A stretch of DNA of 64,000 bases from Litoreibacter albidus (GTDB lineage Bacteria; Pseudomonadota; Alphaproteobacteria; Rhodobacterales; Rhodobacteraceae). Within the stretch, counting starts at the first letter, position 1. The number at the start of each line of letters is the position of its first letter. The notes beneath the pieces are model-generated. The model did not search any database, had not been told where the DNA came from, and worked only from the letters and a program-made list of their open reading frames with translations. The stretch is from contig NZ_FNOI01000001.1 of NCBI RefSeq assembly GCF_900107015.1, positions 870,501-934,500 on the forward strand, in the 5' to 3' direction. A program made the position numbers and the translations under genes. Positions 55,821 through 64,000 of this stretch are shown here, one piece after another.

Positions 55821-56633
55821 TCACGCCGCTTCAAACTGGATCTTTCGTCGCAGGAACTGCGTCGCGCGATCGGTCACTTGGGTCGGTGTGCCAGTGGTCA
55901 GGAACCGTGTTTCTGTGCCATTGCCCAGCATGTTGGGGTGCCGCTTCAAGTAATCTTGCAAGCTTGCAGAGACCAAATCAGCTTGCGAAAACACCTTAAC
56001 ATCGGCACCCAATGCATCTTGAAAAGTCTTTTGCATCAAGGGGTAATGGGTGCATCCTAATATGGCGGCTTGCGGGGTCGGCATCCGCCGCTTCAACGCA
56101 TCCACGTGGGAGCGCACCAAGGCTTCCGCCAGCATCTCATCGCCCGCTTCCAGCGCGTCGACCAAGCCCCCGCACGGCTGCGCCTCCACATCCACGCCAA
56201 TGGCGCGGAACGCAAGCTCGCGTTGAAACGCCCGCGACGCAACGGTCGCAGGGGTGGCGAACAGCGCAACATCGCGCACATCAACTTGGCGCGGCGGGGA
56301 GTTGTCGCCCCAATTGCGCTCCGTCAACGCCTCGATCATCGGGACGAAAACGCCGAGCACGCGCTTGTCAGTCGGAACCCATGTTTCCTGCATACGGCGC
56401 AGCGCAGCAGCGGACGCCGTGTTGCAGGCCAAGATCACCAAGTCACAGCCCGCATCAAACAAGGATTGCGTCGCGGCGCAGGTCAGGTTGTAGATATCGT
56501 CGGCGGTGCGCACACCGTAGGGCGTATTCGCGCTGTCGGCGAAGTAGCACACCGGCAAATCGGGCATATCCGCTGCTATTTGCTTATAGACGGTCAAGCC
56601 GCCCAACCCGCTGTCAAAGATACCTACGGCCAT
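55821..56633 (-). CDS. murI: Glutamate racemase
   Basis: 270 residues. The marks are [42 protein letters not shown] with the first catalytic cysteine, and [11 protein letters not shown] with the second. It supplies D-glutamate for peptidoglycan. It is followed by argC after 54 bases. The cysteine pair is intact, so the enzyme should be active. Confidence 0.95.
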   Translation of the reverse strand: MAVGIFDSGLGGLTVYKQIAADMPDLPVCYFADSANTPYGVRTADDIYNLTCAATQSLFDAGCDLVILACNTASAAALRRMQETWVPTDKRVLGVFVPMIEALTERNWGDNSPPRQVDVRDVALFATPATVASRAFQRELAFRAIGVDVEAQPCGGLVDALEAGDEMLAEALVRSHVDALKRRMPTPQAAILGCTHYPLMQKTFQDALGADVKVFSQADLVSASLQDYLKRHPNMLGNGTETRFLTTGTPTQVTDRATQFLRRKIQFEAA

Positions 56634-56751
56634 ACCGGCACTTCCTTACCTGCCGCTGCGTCCCGCCTGTCGGGGCAGCTGGTCAACATTCACCGTTCCA
56701 TAGCGCGTTGCGCCATCCGACGCAAAGCGATCTTGTGCGACCAATCGCGTT

Positions 56752-57693
56752 TTAACGGTAGGGTACCCCAGGCAGGATCGACAGCATCTCGAACATGATG
56801 TTCGCCCCCGTCAGCGCCGTATTGCCGGACGTGTCATAGGGCGGCGAAACCTCCACAAGGTCACAACCCACAATCGGCAAGCCGCGAAGCCCGCGGATCA
56901 GCTCCAAAGCTTGCGGGGTGGTTAAGCCGCCGATCTCCGGCGTGCCGGTGCCGGGTGCTATGGACGGGTCAAGGCTGTCGATATCATAGCTGATGTAGAC
57001 CGGCCCCGCCCCCATGCTGGATTTGATTTGCGCCGCCAGCGGGGCGGTGGATGTGTGCCACAGCTCTTGCGCCAAAGTCAGGTTGAAACCCCATTCGCGC
57101 GGCTCGTCAAAATCCTCTGCGGTGTAGCCAGTGCCGCGAAGCCCGACTTGATAGACGTCATTCGGGCGCAACAAGCCTTCCTCATAGGCCCGGCGGAACA
57201 CGGTACCGTGGCATTCGCGCTCCCCGAACATCTCGTCATTCACGTCCGCGTGCGCGTCGACATGTACCAAGCCCACCGGCCCGTGTTTCTTGGCGATGGC
57301 CCGCAGGATCGGCAACGTGATCGTATGGTCGCCGCCAATGCTCATCGGGATCACGTCGTGGGTGAGCAGGTCGTCGTAATACTCTGTAATTATGCGAATA
57401 CTTTCCGCCAGGTTGAACGTGTTGATCGCCACGTCACCCACATCCGCGCATTGCAACGCATCAAAAGGCGCAGCGCCCGTTTGCACTGCGTAGGGCCGGA
57501 TCATCGAACTTTCGTTGCGCACTTGGGCGGGACCAAACCGTGTGCCGGAGCGCCAACTGGTCCCGTGATCCATGGGAATACCAACAAACGCCACATCCAG
57601 ATCTTTGGCTGTGGTCACCTGCGGCAGGCGCATAAAAGCACCCTGACCCGCAAAGCGCGCAAGATCGTTTCCGGAAACTGGTTGGTTAGGCAT
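56752..57693 (-). CDS. speB: Agmatinase-family ureohydrolase
   Basis: 313 residues from the ATG at 57693 (the frame is open to 57792). Binuclear manganese motifs are present in order: SIGGDHTITLP, VHVDAHADVND and YISYDIDSLDPSIAPGTGTPE. GGLTTPQALEL is also conserved. Agmatinase makes putrescine and urea from agmatine; related guanidinobutyrases share the motifs, so the exact substrate is a family-level call. The next gene upstream is divergent. Confidence 0.88.
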   Translation of the reverse strand: MPNQPVSGNDLARFAGQGAFMRLPQVTTAKDLDVAFVGIPMDHGTSWRSGTRFGPAQVRNESSMIRPYAVQTGAAPFDALQCADVGDVAINTFNLAESIRIITEYYDDLLTHDVIPMSIGGDHTITLPILRAIAKKHGPVGLVHVDAHADVNDEMFGERECHGTVFRRAYEEGLLRPNDVYQVGLRGTGYTAEDFDEPREWGFNLTLAQELWHTSTAPLAAQIKSSMGAGPVYISYDIDSLDPSIAPGTGTPEIGGLTTPQALELIRGLRGLPIVGCDLVEVSPPYDTSGNTALTGANIMFEMLSILPGVPYR

Positions 57694-57855
57694 TGCGCGT
57701 GCTCCTGCTTGGGGTTGGTTGAGAGGCCCTGCAATTCTGGGGCCATGGGCCGGTATAAAACGCAACCTGCCCGTGGCACCGTGACAATGCAAGACTTGCG
57801 CCTATGTTGTTGCACAGGCAAACAGCCGTTTGCACCGCGACACAAGAAGGCCGCC

Positions 57856-58359
57856 ATGACCACACCACACCGAACCCAGCTTCGCGAAGAATTTCTGGAC
57901 GCGATGAGCCAGCTTGTCTCCTCTGTCACGATCGTCACGACGGACGGTGTCGACGGCCCCGCAGGTGCGACCGTGTCCGCGATGACGTCGGTATCGGCAG
58001 ACGGTGATGCACCGACAATGCTGGTTTGCTTGCACCATGCCACCAGCGCCGCGCCGGCCATTTTGAACAACCGTTGCTTTTGTATCAACGTGCTTGGGCA
58101 CAACCAGACGGAGCTTGCCAATGTGTTCGCCAGCCGCAGCGCCGCACCGGGCGGTGACAAGTTTGCCGCCGGCACGTTTGAGACCATGCGCAGCGGCGCA
58201 CCAGGCCTGACCACGGCCTTGGCCCGTTTTGATTGCAAGCTGCTGTCGGACGAGCGGATCGGAACCCACCACGTGATGATCGGCTCCGTCGTGCAAGTGG
58301 CGCGCCTAGAGGGCGCACCACTGCTTTACGGCAACCGATCCTATCAATCGCTCGCCTAA
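57856..58359 (+). CDS. Flavin reductase family protein
   Basis: 167 residues from the ATG at 57856. The split-barrel flavin reductase pattern is seen: QLVSSVTIVTTDGVDGPAGATVSAMTSVSADGDAPTMLVCLH, CINVLGHNQTELANVFA, and the C-terminal IGSVVQVARLEGAPLLYGNRSYQSLA. It probably provides reduced flavin to a separate oxygenase, which is not in this window. The stop overlaps the convergent amidohydrolase by four bases. Confidence 0.85.
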   Translation: MTTPHRTQLREEFLDAMSQLVSSVTIVTTDGVDGPAGATVSAMTSVSADGDAPTMLVCLHHATSAAPAILNNRCFCINVLGHNQTELANVFASRSAAPGGDKFAAGTFETMRSGAPGLTTALARFDCKLLSDERIGTHHVMIGSVVQVARLEGAPLLYGNRSYQSLA

Positions 58360-59516
58360 AGCGGCTGGGCGGTTTCGACCAGTCTCGCGAAGAAGGACGC
58401 GCCAATCGGCGCGACATCATCGTTGAAGTTGTAATTGGGGTTATGCAGCCCCGCGCCGTCGCCCTGCCCTAGGAACAGATAAGCACCGGGGCGCTTTTCC
58501 AGCATGTAGGAGAAATCCTCCGCCCCCATCTCGCGCCCGCCTTCGCTGTTTACAGCGGCATCCCCCGCGACATCACGGGCGACATCGGCGGCAAACTGCG
58601 TTTTCGCGTCGTTGTTCACCGTGGCAGGGTAGCCGCGCTCATACACAAGGCGCGCTGTGACGTCATAACTGGCCGCTTGCCCTGCCACGATCTCTGTCAA
58701 ACGCTTCTCCACCATGTCTTGCACGTCGGGATCAAAGGTCCGCACGGTGCCGTTGATGTAGGCGTCATCGGGGATCACGTTGTCGGCTGACCCGGTGTGG
58801 ATTTGTGTCACCGATACGACCAGATCATCCATCGTTGCGTGGTTGCGTGACACGATGGTCTGGATGGCATTGCAGATGCCCAAAGTGGCCATAATCGGGT
58901 CTTTGGTGTCCTGCGGATAGGCCCCGTGGCCACCAACGCCGTCAATATAGACGTGAAACGTATCAACGGCCGCCATGATCGGGCCAGCCGTCGTCACGAA
59001 CGCACCGAACGGCACGCCTGGATTGTTGTGCAGCGCATAAACGTCAGCGATGTCAAACCGCTCCATAATGCCCTCCTCCACCATCACGCCAGCACCGCCG
59101 CCGCCTTCTTCAGCAGGCTGGAAGATCAGCGCAACGCGGCCCTTGAAGTTGCGCGTTTCCGCAAGGTATTTCGCCGCCCCCAGAAGCATTGTGGTGTGCC
59201 CGTCATGACCGCAGGCATGCATTTTGCCGTCGACCTTTGAGGCATACTCCAAGCCAGTGGTCTCTTGCATGGGCAAGGCATCCATATCCGCGCGCAGCCC
59301 GATGGTTGGCCCTGCGCCCTGCCCCTCAATGATCGCAACGACCCCGCTTTGCGCGATGCCCTCGTGGATTTCGGTGATGCCGAACTCTTTCAAGCGCTCC
59401 ACCACGAAGCCCGCTGTCTCGTGGCAGTCAAATTGCAATTCGGGGTGTTGGTGCATCCAACGGCGCCAAGCTTTCATATCCTCGGCGTAGTCTGCGATGC
59501 GGTTCACGGGTGGCAT
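58356..59516 (-). CDS. M20 family amidohydrolase (hippurate hydrolase-like)
   Basis: 386 residues from the ATG at 59516 (AAGGAA site). The zinc-site motifs of M20D peptidases are in place: RADMDALPMQE, MHACGHDGHTTMLLGAAKYL, FQPAEEGGGGA and GAEDFSYML. Members hydrolyse N-acyl amino acids such as hippurate or indole-acetyl conjugates, or N-acetyl-diaminopimelate. The substrate is not defined. It is divergent from mazG. Confidence 0.88.
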   Translation of the reverse strand: MPPVNRIADYAEDMKAWRRWMHQHPELQFDCHETAGFVVERLKEFGITEIHEGIAQSGVVAIIEGQGAGPTIGLRADMDALPMQETTGLEYASKVDGKMHACGHDGHTTMLLGAAKYLAETRNFKGRVALIFQPAEEGGGGAGVMVEEGIMERFDIADVYALHNNPGVPFGAFVTTAGPIMAAVDTFHVYIDGVGGHGAYPQDTKDPIMATLGICNAIQTIVSRNHATMDDLVVSVTQIHTGSADNVIPDDAYINGTVRTFDPDVQDMVEKRLTEIVAGQAASYDVTARLVYERGYPATVNNDAKTQFAADVARDVAGDAAVNSEGGREMGAEDFSYMLEKRPGAYLFLGQGDGAGLHNPNYNFNDDVAPIGASFFARLVETAQPL

Positions 59517-59574
59517 GGGGGCGTTCCTTCTGGTTATCTGTGCGCAACGATCCCCCAAACGCGAAGACACTGCA

Positions 59575-60387
59575 ATGCCCGATCTTGTCTATGATGCCAG
59601 CCAACCCATGCCCCGCCTGATCGAGATCATGCGCCGTCTGCGTGACCCCGATACGGGGTGCCCTTGGGATATAGAGCAGGACTTCGCCTCCATCGCGCCC
59701 TACACAATCGAGGAGGCCTACGAGGTCGCCGACGCGATCGAGCGCGGCGACATGGAGGAGCTGCAAGGCGAGTTGGGCGATTTGCTCCTGCAAACGGTTT
59801 ACCACACGCAAATGGGCTCCGAGGCTGGCTTGTTCGACTTCGCGTCGGTTGCGAACGCAATTTCCGACAAGATGATTTCGCGCCACCCGCATGTTTTCGG
59901 CGATGAGAGCCGTGATAAATCGGCAGAGCAGCAAGTCGCAGACTGGGAACAGATCAAAGCAGCGGAGCGTGCGGGCAAAGCTCAGGGCGGCACTTTGGAC
60001 GGTGTGGCCGTCGGCCTGCCTGCCTTGCTGCGCGCGCTAAAACTGCAAAAACGGGCCGCCCGCGTGGGCTTCGACTGGCCCACCACGGATGAGGTGCTGG
60101 ACAAAATCGTCGAGGAGTCCCGCGAGTTGGTAGAGGCCCGCGACACGCTGACCCAAGCGGAGGTAGAGGAGGAATACGGCGATCTGCTCTTCGTGATGGC
60201 CAATCTAGGCCGCCACCTTGGTTTGGACCCAGAAGCCGCACTTAGGGCCGCAAACGCCAAGTTCACCCGCCGGTTCGAAGGTGTGGAGGCAAAACTGGCC
60301 GCGCGTGGAAAAACCCCGTCCCAGTCCAATCTGCAAGAAATGGACGCGCTGTGGGACGAGGTCAAAGACGAAAGCCGCCGTGGTTAA
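59575..60387 (+). CDS. mazG: Nucleoside triphosphate pyrophosphohydrolase MazG
   Basis: 270 residues from the ATG at 59575. The two MazG repeats are seen, each with the acidic metal motif: [27 protein letters not shown] with [12 protein letters not shown], and [12 protein letters not shown] with [21 protein letters not shown]. The enzyme hydrolyses NTPs and dNTPs, and in other species it lowers ppGpp-related stress. Its stop overlaps the convergent HerA-like gene by four bases. Confidence 0.94.
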   Translation: MPDLVYDASQPMPRLIEIMRRLRDPDTGCPWDIEQDFASIAPYTIEEAYEVADAIERGDMEELQGELGDLLLQTVYHTQMGSEAGLFDFASVANAISDKMISRHPHVFGDESRDKSAEQQVADWEQIKAAERAGKAQGGTLDGVAVGLPALLRALKLQKRAARVGFDWPTTDEVLDKIVEESRELVEARDTLTQAEVEEEYGDLLFVMANLGRHLGLDPEAALRAANAKFTRRFEGVEAKLAARGKTPSQSNLQEMDALWDEVKDESRRG

Positions 60388-61940
60388 CGGGCCTTAAACA
60401 AGCTGCCCATAATGCCGCGCACAATCGCGGTACCTGCCTTCGTCCCAATGGAGCGCATCATGGATTTGGCGAACGCCTCCCCCGCGCTATCGCCGCGCCG
60501 TTTGCGCGTGGTGGTTTTGGAGGTGGAGCGTTTGACGCGGCTGCCGGAATACCGCCGTCCGGTCTGATACTCGCGTTCACGGGCTTCCATTTCCTCCTCT
60601 TTGGCCTCGGCCTCCTCGGCGGCCTTGGCGGCGGCCTCCGCGCGTTGCGCCAGCATCTCGAAGGCGGATTCGCGGTCCATCGCGGTCTCGTATTTGCCCG
60701 CAACGGGGGACGCGGCGATAATCGCGCGGCGCTCTTTGCTGGTGATCGGACCCAGTTGCGAAGACGGCGGGCGGATCAAGGTGCGCTCCACCATGCCAGG
60801 GATGCCCTTTTTCATCAGGAACGACGTCACAGCCTCCCCCACGCCGACTTCCTTGATCGCGTCCTCCACGTCGAAGCGCGGGTTCTCGCGGTAGGTATCC
60901 GCGGCGGACCGCAAATCCTTTTGGTCCTTGCGGGTGAACGCGCGCAATGCGTGCTGCACGCGGTTGCCAAGCTGGCCTAAAATGTCTTCCGGCACGTCGG
61001 CAGGCTTTTGCGTGATGAAATAGACCCCGACCCCTTTGGACCGGATCAGACGGGCCACTTGCTCCACCTTATCAACCAGCGCCTTGGGCGCGCCGTCGAA
61101 CAGCAAATGCGCCTCGTCAAAGAAGAACACGAAGATCGGTTTTTCGGGGTCGCCGACCTCTGGCAAGGTTTCGAACAGTTCCGACAGCATCCACAGCAGG
61201 AAGGTGGCGTAAAGTTTCGGGGCCGACATCAGTTTATCAGCGGCTAGAATGTTGATCTGCCCGCGCCCGTCCGCATCTACGTGGAACATATCTTCCAGAT
61301 CCAAGGCCGGTTCCCCGAAGAAATCGGAGGCACCTTGGTTTTCCAGCACCAACAAGCGGCGCTGGATCGCGCCCACCGACTGCGACGACACGAAACCGTA
61401 GCGCAAGGCCAGCGACTTGGCGTTTTGCCCAATCCAGACAAGCAAGGATTGCAGGTCTTTCAGGTCTAGGAGCGGCAAGCCTTCCTCGTCCGCCACACGG
61501 AAGGCGATGTTCAGGATACCCTCTTGCGCCTCGGAAAGCTCCAACAAGCGCGACAGCAGCAACGGCCCCATCTCACTGACCGTAGTGCGCACCGGATGCC
61601 CACTTTCGCCGTACATGTCCCAAAAGGTAACGGGGAACGAATCGTAGCTAAAATCAGTGAAGCCGATCTTGCCCGCCCGTTCCATGAACGCGCTGTGCAG
61701 TTTATGGGTCTCGCTGCCTGCGACGGCCAAGCCGGACAAGTCGCCTTTGACGTCCGACATGAAGACCGGAACGCCCGCGTTCGACAAGCTTTCCGCCAGA
61801 ATCTGCAAAGTGACGGTTTTACCCGTTCCTGTCGCCCCAGCAATTAGCCCGTGACGGTTCGCGTATTTGAGCAATAGCTCCTGAGGGTCGCTATACCCTT
61901 CGCCGCCACCGCCTACAAAAATGCTATCCGTGTTTGCCAT
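60384..61940 (-). CDS. HerA-like ATPase (DUF853/YjgR family)
   Basis: 518 residues. Walker A is [19 protein letters not shown] near residue 36; Walker B is [17 protein letters not shown]. The family-typical [32 protein letters not shown] and the C-terminal [14 protein letters not shown] are present. A charged coiled-coil insert rich in Glu and Ala (about 420-460) is followed by an Arg-rich stretch. HerA-like ATPases are related to DNA translocases; YjgR proteins have no established role. The gene is convergent with mazG and divergent from the orphan terminators upstream. Confidence 0.9.
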   Translation of the reverse strand: MANTDSIFVGGGGEGYSDPQELLLKYANRHGLIAGATGTGKTVTLQILAESLSNAGVPVFMSDVKGDLSGLAVAGSETHKLHSAFMERAGKIGFTDFSYDSFPVTFWDMYGESGHPVRTTVSEMGPLLLSRLLELSEAQEGILNIAFRVADEEGLPLLDLKDLQSLLVWIGQNAKSLALRYGFVSSQSVGAIQRRLLVLENQGASDFFGEPALDLEDMFHVDADGRGQINILAADKLMSAPKLYATFLLWMLSELFETLPEVGDPEKPIFVFFFDEAHLLFDGAPKALVDKVEQVARLIRSKGVGVYFITQKPADVPEDILGQLGNRVQHALRAFTRKDQKDLRSAADTYRENPRFDVEDAIKEVGVGEAVTSFLMKKGIPGMVERTLIRPPSSQLGPITSKERRAIIAASPVAGKYETAMDRESAFEMLAQRAEAAAKAAEEAEAKEEEMEAREREYQTGRRYSGSRVKRSTSKTTTRKRRGDSAGEAFAKSMMRSIGTKAGTAIVRGIMGSLFKAR

Positions 61941-62019
61941 GATGTACCCTTACGTCGCTCGTTCGCGTTTTTTGTCCCGCCACAATAGCTTGTTAACATC
62001 TATGTGCCAGTATCATCGT

Positions 62020-62105
62020 CATGTTGGTGCGCATGTGTTCATTGCGCAGTGATGACTTCCTCCCTGTTGACTGGGCCGTGTCATGATTTGGCACGGCCAT
62101 TTTTT
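62020..62105 (+). ncRNA. Candidate small RNA A ending in an orphan terminator
   Basis: A terminator at 62074-62105 (ten-pair stem GGCCGTGTCA / TGGCACGGCC, one G-U, then a six-base T-run) lies in the gap between two divergent genes, so no annotated gene can use it. The sequence before it contains CTTCCTCCCTG, a pyrimidine-rich anti-Shine-Dalgarno stretch of the sort used by many alphaproteobacterial sRNAs. The 5' end is a guess. Alternatively the terminator could belong to an attenuated leader of the downstream ialB gene. Confidence 0.45.
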
Positions 62106-62122
62106 CACCCATCAATCGGTGT

Positions 62123-62138
62123 TGTGACATTCATCACA
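62123..62138. promoter_or_regulatory. Perfect CRP-type site TGTGA-N6-TCACA
   Basis: TGTGACATTCATCACA matches the CRP core consensus exactly. Its end lies eight bases before a TTGACC -35 element. It is probably a site for a Crp/Fnr-family regulator controlling candidate RNA B. Confidence 0.5.
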
Positions 62139-62146
62139 GGTTTTTG

Positions 62147-62175
62147 TTGACCCATTCAAAAACTCCTCCTAGTCT
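62147..62175 (+). promoter_or_regulatory. Putative promoter of candidate RNA B
   Basis: TTGACC (62147-62152) and TAGTCT (62170-62175) with a 17-base spacer, placing the start near 62182. The -35 is good; the -10 is weak. Confidence 0.45.
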
Positions 62176-62179
62176 TCGC

Positions 62180-62247
62180 TTAATAAGTCGGCCTAGTTCG
62201 ACGGGGAGAAGAATTTGGGAAAAGGGTCTGCATGCAGACCCTTTTTT
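62180..62247 (+). ncRNA. Candidate small RNA B with a perfect-palindrome terminator
   Basis: About 65 bases from the predicted start to a strong terminator at 62221-62247: ten-pair stem AAAGGGTCTG / CAGACCCTTT, loop CATG, and T-run. The RNA would contain GTCG/CGAC as a small 5' hairpin and the purine-rich stretch GGGGAGAAGAATTTGGGA. The next gene starts 120 bases later. It could instead be the attenuated leader of ialB. There is no coding potential to speak of. Confidence 0.5.
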
Positions 62248-62366
62248 CGTTTTTGCCTTATCGGCAATAATCGCCCCGCCCCTGACCGATCTGCGTTTTC
62301 CGGACTGACACTGCCATTTGGCCATGCTAAACCGCATGCAATATCTTAATTGAGTAGCAGGATCCC

Positions 62367-63053
62367 ATGTCTGAGTATTTCAAAACCCTGATGATCGGCG
62401 CAGCACTCGGTGCGTTCGTAGCAACCGGTGCAATCGCGCAAACCGCCACCGAAACACCGGCAGAGCCAGCACCTGCGGCCGAAGCTCCGGCTGCAGACGC
62501 GCCAGCCGCCGAGGCTCCTGCCGCCGATGCCGCAGCTGAGACCGACGCCAACCGCACTGACGGCCTGAGCACAGGCTCCGACGTTGTCGAAGTGGGCAGC
62601 ACTTACAAAGTGTCTGACCACGGCGACTGGGAACTGCGCTGCATCAAGGCGCCAGAAGGCACCAAAGACCCATGCCAGCTGTACCAGCTTTTGGAAGATC
62701 AGCAGGGCAACTCTGTTGCGGAAATCAACATGTTCAACCTGCCTTCCGATGACAAGCTGGCCGCTGGCGCGACCATCGTGACGCCTCTGGAGACTTTGTT
62801 GACCCAAAACGTGCTGCTGTCCGTTGATGGTGGCAAAGCCAAAGTTTACCCGTTCACCTTCTGCACCGCCATAGGCTGCTTCTCTCGGGTTGGTTTCACC
62901 GCTGGCGACGTCGCGTCGTTCAAAGCCGGCAATGAAGCCAAGATCGTCGTTGTTCCCGCCCAAGCGCCGGACCAGAAGGTAGAGCTTACAATGTCCTTGA
63001 GCGGGTTCACAGCCGGTTTCGCGGCTGTTGCTGCAGCGACTGCTGCTGAATAA
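62367..63053 (+). CDS. Invasion-associated locus B (IalB) family protein
   Basis: 228 residues. A signal peptide (MIGAALGAFVATGAIAQ) is followed by a low-complexity stretch of Ala, Pro, Glu and Asp (about residues 30-62, with repeats of AAEAPAADAP) and the IalB domain (VSDHGDWELRCIKAPEGTKDPCQLYQLLED, ATIVTPLETLLTQNVLLSVDGGKAKVYPFTFCTAIGCFSRVGF). Four cysteines probably form two disulfides. The domain is common in alphaproteobacteria, where it is periplasmic and without a clear role outside Bartonella. GGAT precedes the ATG and a terminator follows. Confidence 0.9.
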   Translation: MSEYFKTLMIGAALGAFVATGAIAQTATETPAEPAPAAEAPAADAPAAEAPAADAAAETDANRTDGLSTGSDVVEVGSTYKVSDHGDWELRCIKAPEGTKDPCQLYQLLEDQQGNSVAEINMFNLPSDDKLAAGATIVTPLETLLTQNVLLSVDGGKAKVYPFTFCTAIGCFSRVGFTAGDVASFKAGNEAKIVVVPAQAPDQKVELTMSLSGFTAGFAAVAAATAAE

Positions 63054-63081
63054 ATCCATCAGAGCACACGCTCCGAGGGTG

Positions 63082-63114
63082 CGCCGTCGCTTTTAATGAA
63101 GCGGCGGCGTTTTT
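63082..63114 (+). terminator. Terminator of the IalB gene
   Basis: CGCCGTCGCTT / AAGCGGCGGCG with one G-U pair and a TTAATG loop, followed by TTTTTCG. Clear rho-independent terminator. Confidence 0.88.
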
Positions 63115-63118
63115 CGTT

Positions 63119-63397
63119 TTACTGACCTTTGCCTTCGAGGCGCGCTTTGCGGCCCCCGCGGCGTTTCGCCGTTTGCGCATCGTCCAAACCAGCCCGCAAT
63201 ACGGCGGTCATCGGATGATCATGCGGCGTGTCGCCATAGATGGTTAACAACTGCTCAATCGCTGCACGGTTTTCTACGCCGTCGGGCAGGTTCAACGCCC
63301 AATCCAGAAAAATTGAGCGGCATTCACCGACGGTAATTCCGTCGATCTTGTAGGCCTCGCGGATTAGACCTTTGCGGTCAATCAGGGTCACGTCCAT
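63119..63397 (-). CDS. Small conserved-looking protein of unknown function
   Basis: 92 residues from the ATG at 63397, with AAGGAG six bases before it. I do not recognise the family. The sequence has a helical core (GITVGECRSIFLDWALNLPDG, AAIEQLLTIYG) and a basic C-terminal end (TAKRRGGRKARLEGKGQ). It follows glnE by about 55 bases on the same strand, so it may be cotranscribed with glnE. It has no signal peptide or membrane helix. Confidence 0.75.
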   Translation of the reverse strand: MDVTLIDRKGLIREAYKIDGITVGECRSIFLDWALNLPDGVENRAAIEQLLTIYGDTPHDHPMTAVLRAGLDDAQTAKRRGGRKARLEGKGQ

Positions 63398-63451
63398 GTC
63401 CAACTCCTTGGCAGATGGGATCAGTTAACGCCCCTTATCAGCTATCACCTG

Positions 63452-64000
63452 CTATGCCAGCAGCTGTTCCACGACCTCGGCCGCAAGTTTGCGACATTCC
63501 GCGATCCTATCGGCCAATTCTTCTACCGTTTCGCAGTCACAATCGCGCAGCAGCATGTCGACAGCACCCGCCCCCATCGCGTCAGGCGTCAGCGGTTTGT
63601 CCGACAAAAGCCGCCCCGCCATTTGCACATGGGTGAACAGACGGTGCGCATTCAGCAGCTTCGCGAGCTGCGTGGTGCCCAGCAATCCAGCCGCTTTGGC
63701 ATCGTGCAATTGCGCCGATATCTGGCGCGCCGTGCCTTGGCTGATCAAGCACAGCGCTTGGCTCAACAACTCGATGTCCTGTCGCCCGCCTGCGCCCGAT
63801 TTCACGTTCCACGTGCCCACCGGACCCGCCGCACTTGCCAAGCGCGCGCGCATCTCTTGGGTTTCCCGTTTGATGCGCTCCGCGTCGAAGCTTCCTTCCA
63901 ATACGGCGCAACGCACGGCCTCCACGTCGGCTTGCAAAGACGCCTCCCCCGCGATGGCCATCGAGCGCGTCAGGGCCAGATGCTCCCACACCCACGCGTC
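63452..64000 (-). CDS. glnE: Glutamine synthetase adenylyltransferase GlnE (C-terminal part)
   Basis: Partial: 182 residues of the C terminus; the frame is open to the end of the window. The second adenylyltransferase half is recognised by DAWVWEHLALTR, WNVKSGAGGRQDIELLSQAL (the K-x-G-x-GG-x-x-D-I-E motif) and a helical C-terminal domain (ALRDCDCETVEELADRIAECR-like). GlnE adds and removes AMP on glutamine synthetase according to P-II state, in line with the NtrBC genes at the other end of the window. Confidence 0.92.
   Translation of the reverse strand, partial: DAWVWEHLALTRSMAIAGEASLQADVEAVRCAVLEGSFDAERIKRETQEMRARLASAAGPVGTWNVKSGAGGRQDIELLSQALCLISQGTARQISAQLHDAKAAGLLGTTQLAKLLNAHRLFTHVQMAGRLLSDKPLTPDAMGAGAVDMLLRDCDCETVEELADRIAECRKLAAEVVEQLLA

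Noticed and set aside
56012-56798. Long plus-strand open frames opposite murI
   Set aside because: Arg-, Cys- and His-rich composition without domains; shadows of murI.

Overview
This window looks like a chromosomal segment of a marine alphaproteobacterium of the Rhodobacteraceae (Roseobacter-type). The basis is the dusB-ntrB-ntrC-ntrY-ntrX block, an NtrC without the GAFTGA loop, a B12-dependent NrdJ ribonucleotide reductase, TRAP transporter genes of roseobacter style, a fused ispDF gene, a GAAC-N7-GAAC SOS box in front of lexA, and a two-gene lysis cassette like that of Rhodobacterales gene transfer agents. The genus cannot be fixed from the sequence alone. Almost all of the window is single-copy housekeeping DNA. 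I saw no insertion sequence, prophage block, CRISPR array, rRNA or integron.

Layout. 1-6368 (minus): nitrogen regulation, dusB-ntrBC-ntrYX. 6540-12400 (plus): ispDF, pgpA, pncC, an ammonium transporter, a DUF2852 protein, an RDD protein, bpt and a VOC protein. 12389-22015: a Crp/Fnr regulator and a TRAP operon (dctP, long dctQ, very long dctM), divergent from a Cache-domain histidine kinase and a NarL-type response regulator, then a DUF2946-like/PepSY pair. 22081-23372 (minus): a thioredoxin-fold protein and two tandem Lin0512 paralogues. 23592-26876: the acetolactate synthase operon, with an apparent leader-peptide attenuator in front of ilvB and two unknown genes between ilvB and ilvN. 26972-33877 (minus): an EF-hand protein, nrdJ, tRNA-Pro, a DUF192 protein, a double cold-shock protein and pdxH. 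34095-46449 (mostly plus): fabI, a LysE exporter, gpt, an aminotransferase, ppiD-trpE, a deacetylase on the other strand, then trpGDC-moaC-moeA. 46533-52240: lexA, comEC (minus), gltX, gltA. 52296-57693 (minus): an enoyl-CoA hydratase, holin/endolysin, ccmE, argC, murI and speB. 57856-61940: a flavin reductase, an M20 hydrolase, mazG and a HerA-like ATPase. 61941-62366: a divergent gap with two plus-strand terminators that belong to no gene. 62367-64000: an IalB protein, a small unknown gene and the 3' end of glnE.

How the genes work together. NtrB/NtrC, NtrY/NtrX, the ammonium transporter and GlnE belong to nitrogen sensing and assimilation. ilvBN, trpE/trpGDC, argC and gltX form an amino-acid layer. 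ispDF, pgpA, fabI, murI and ppiD serve the envelope. The TRAP operon and the divergent two-component system are probably one carboxylate uptake module: a NarL-like 7-2-7 inverted repeat and a 16-bp perfect palindrome lie between them.

The strongest new-looking signals are: (1) the 15-codon leader peptide containing Val-Val-Val-Ile-Leu-Val before ilvB, with a mutually exclusive antiterminator and terminator; (2) the two orphan terminators, a perfect TGTGA-N6-TCACA site and a promoter at 62074-62247, which suggest one or two small RNAs; (3) the two unknown genes embedded in the ilvB-ilvN operon. All statements come from reading the sequence; no database search was run.
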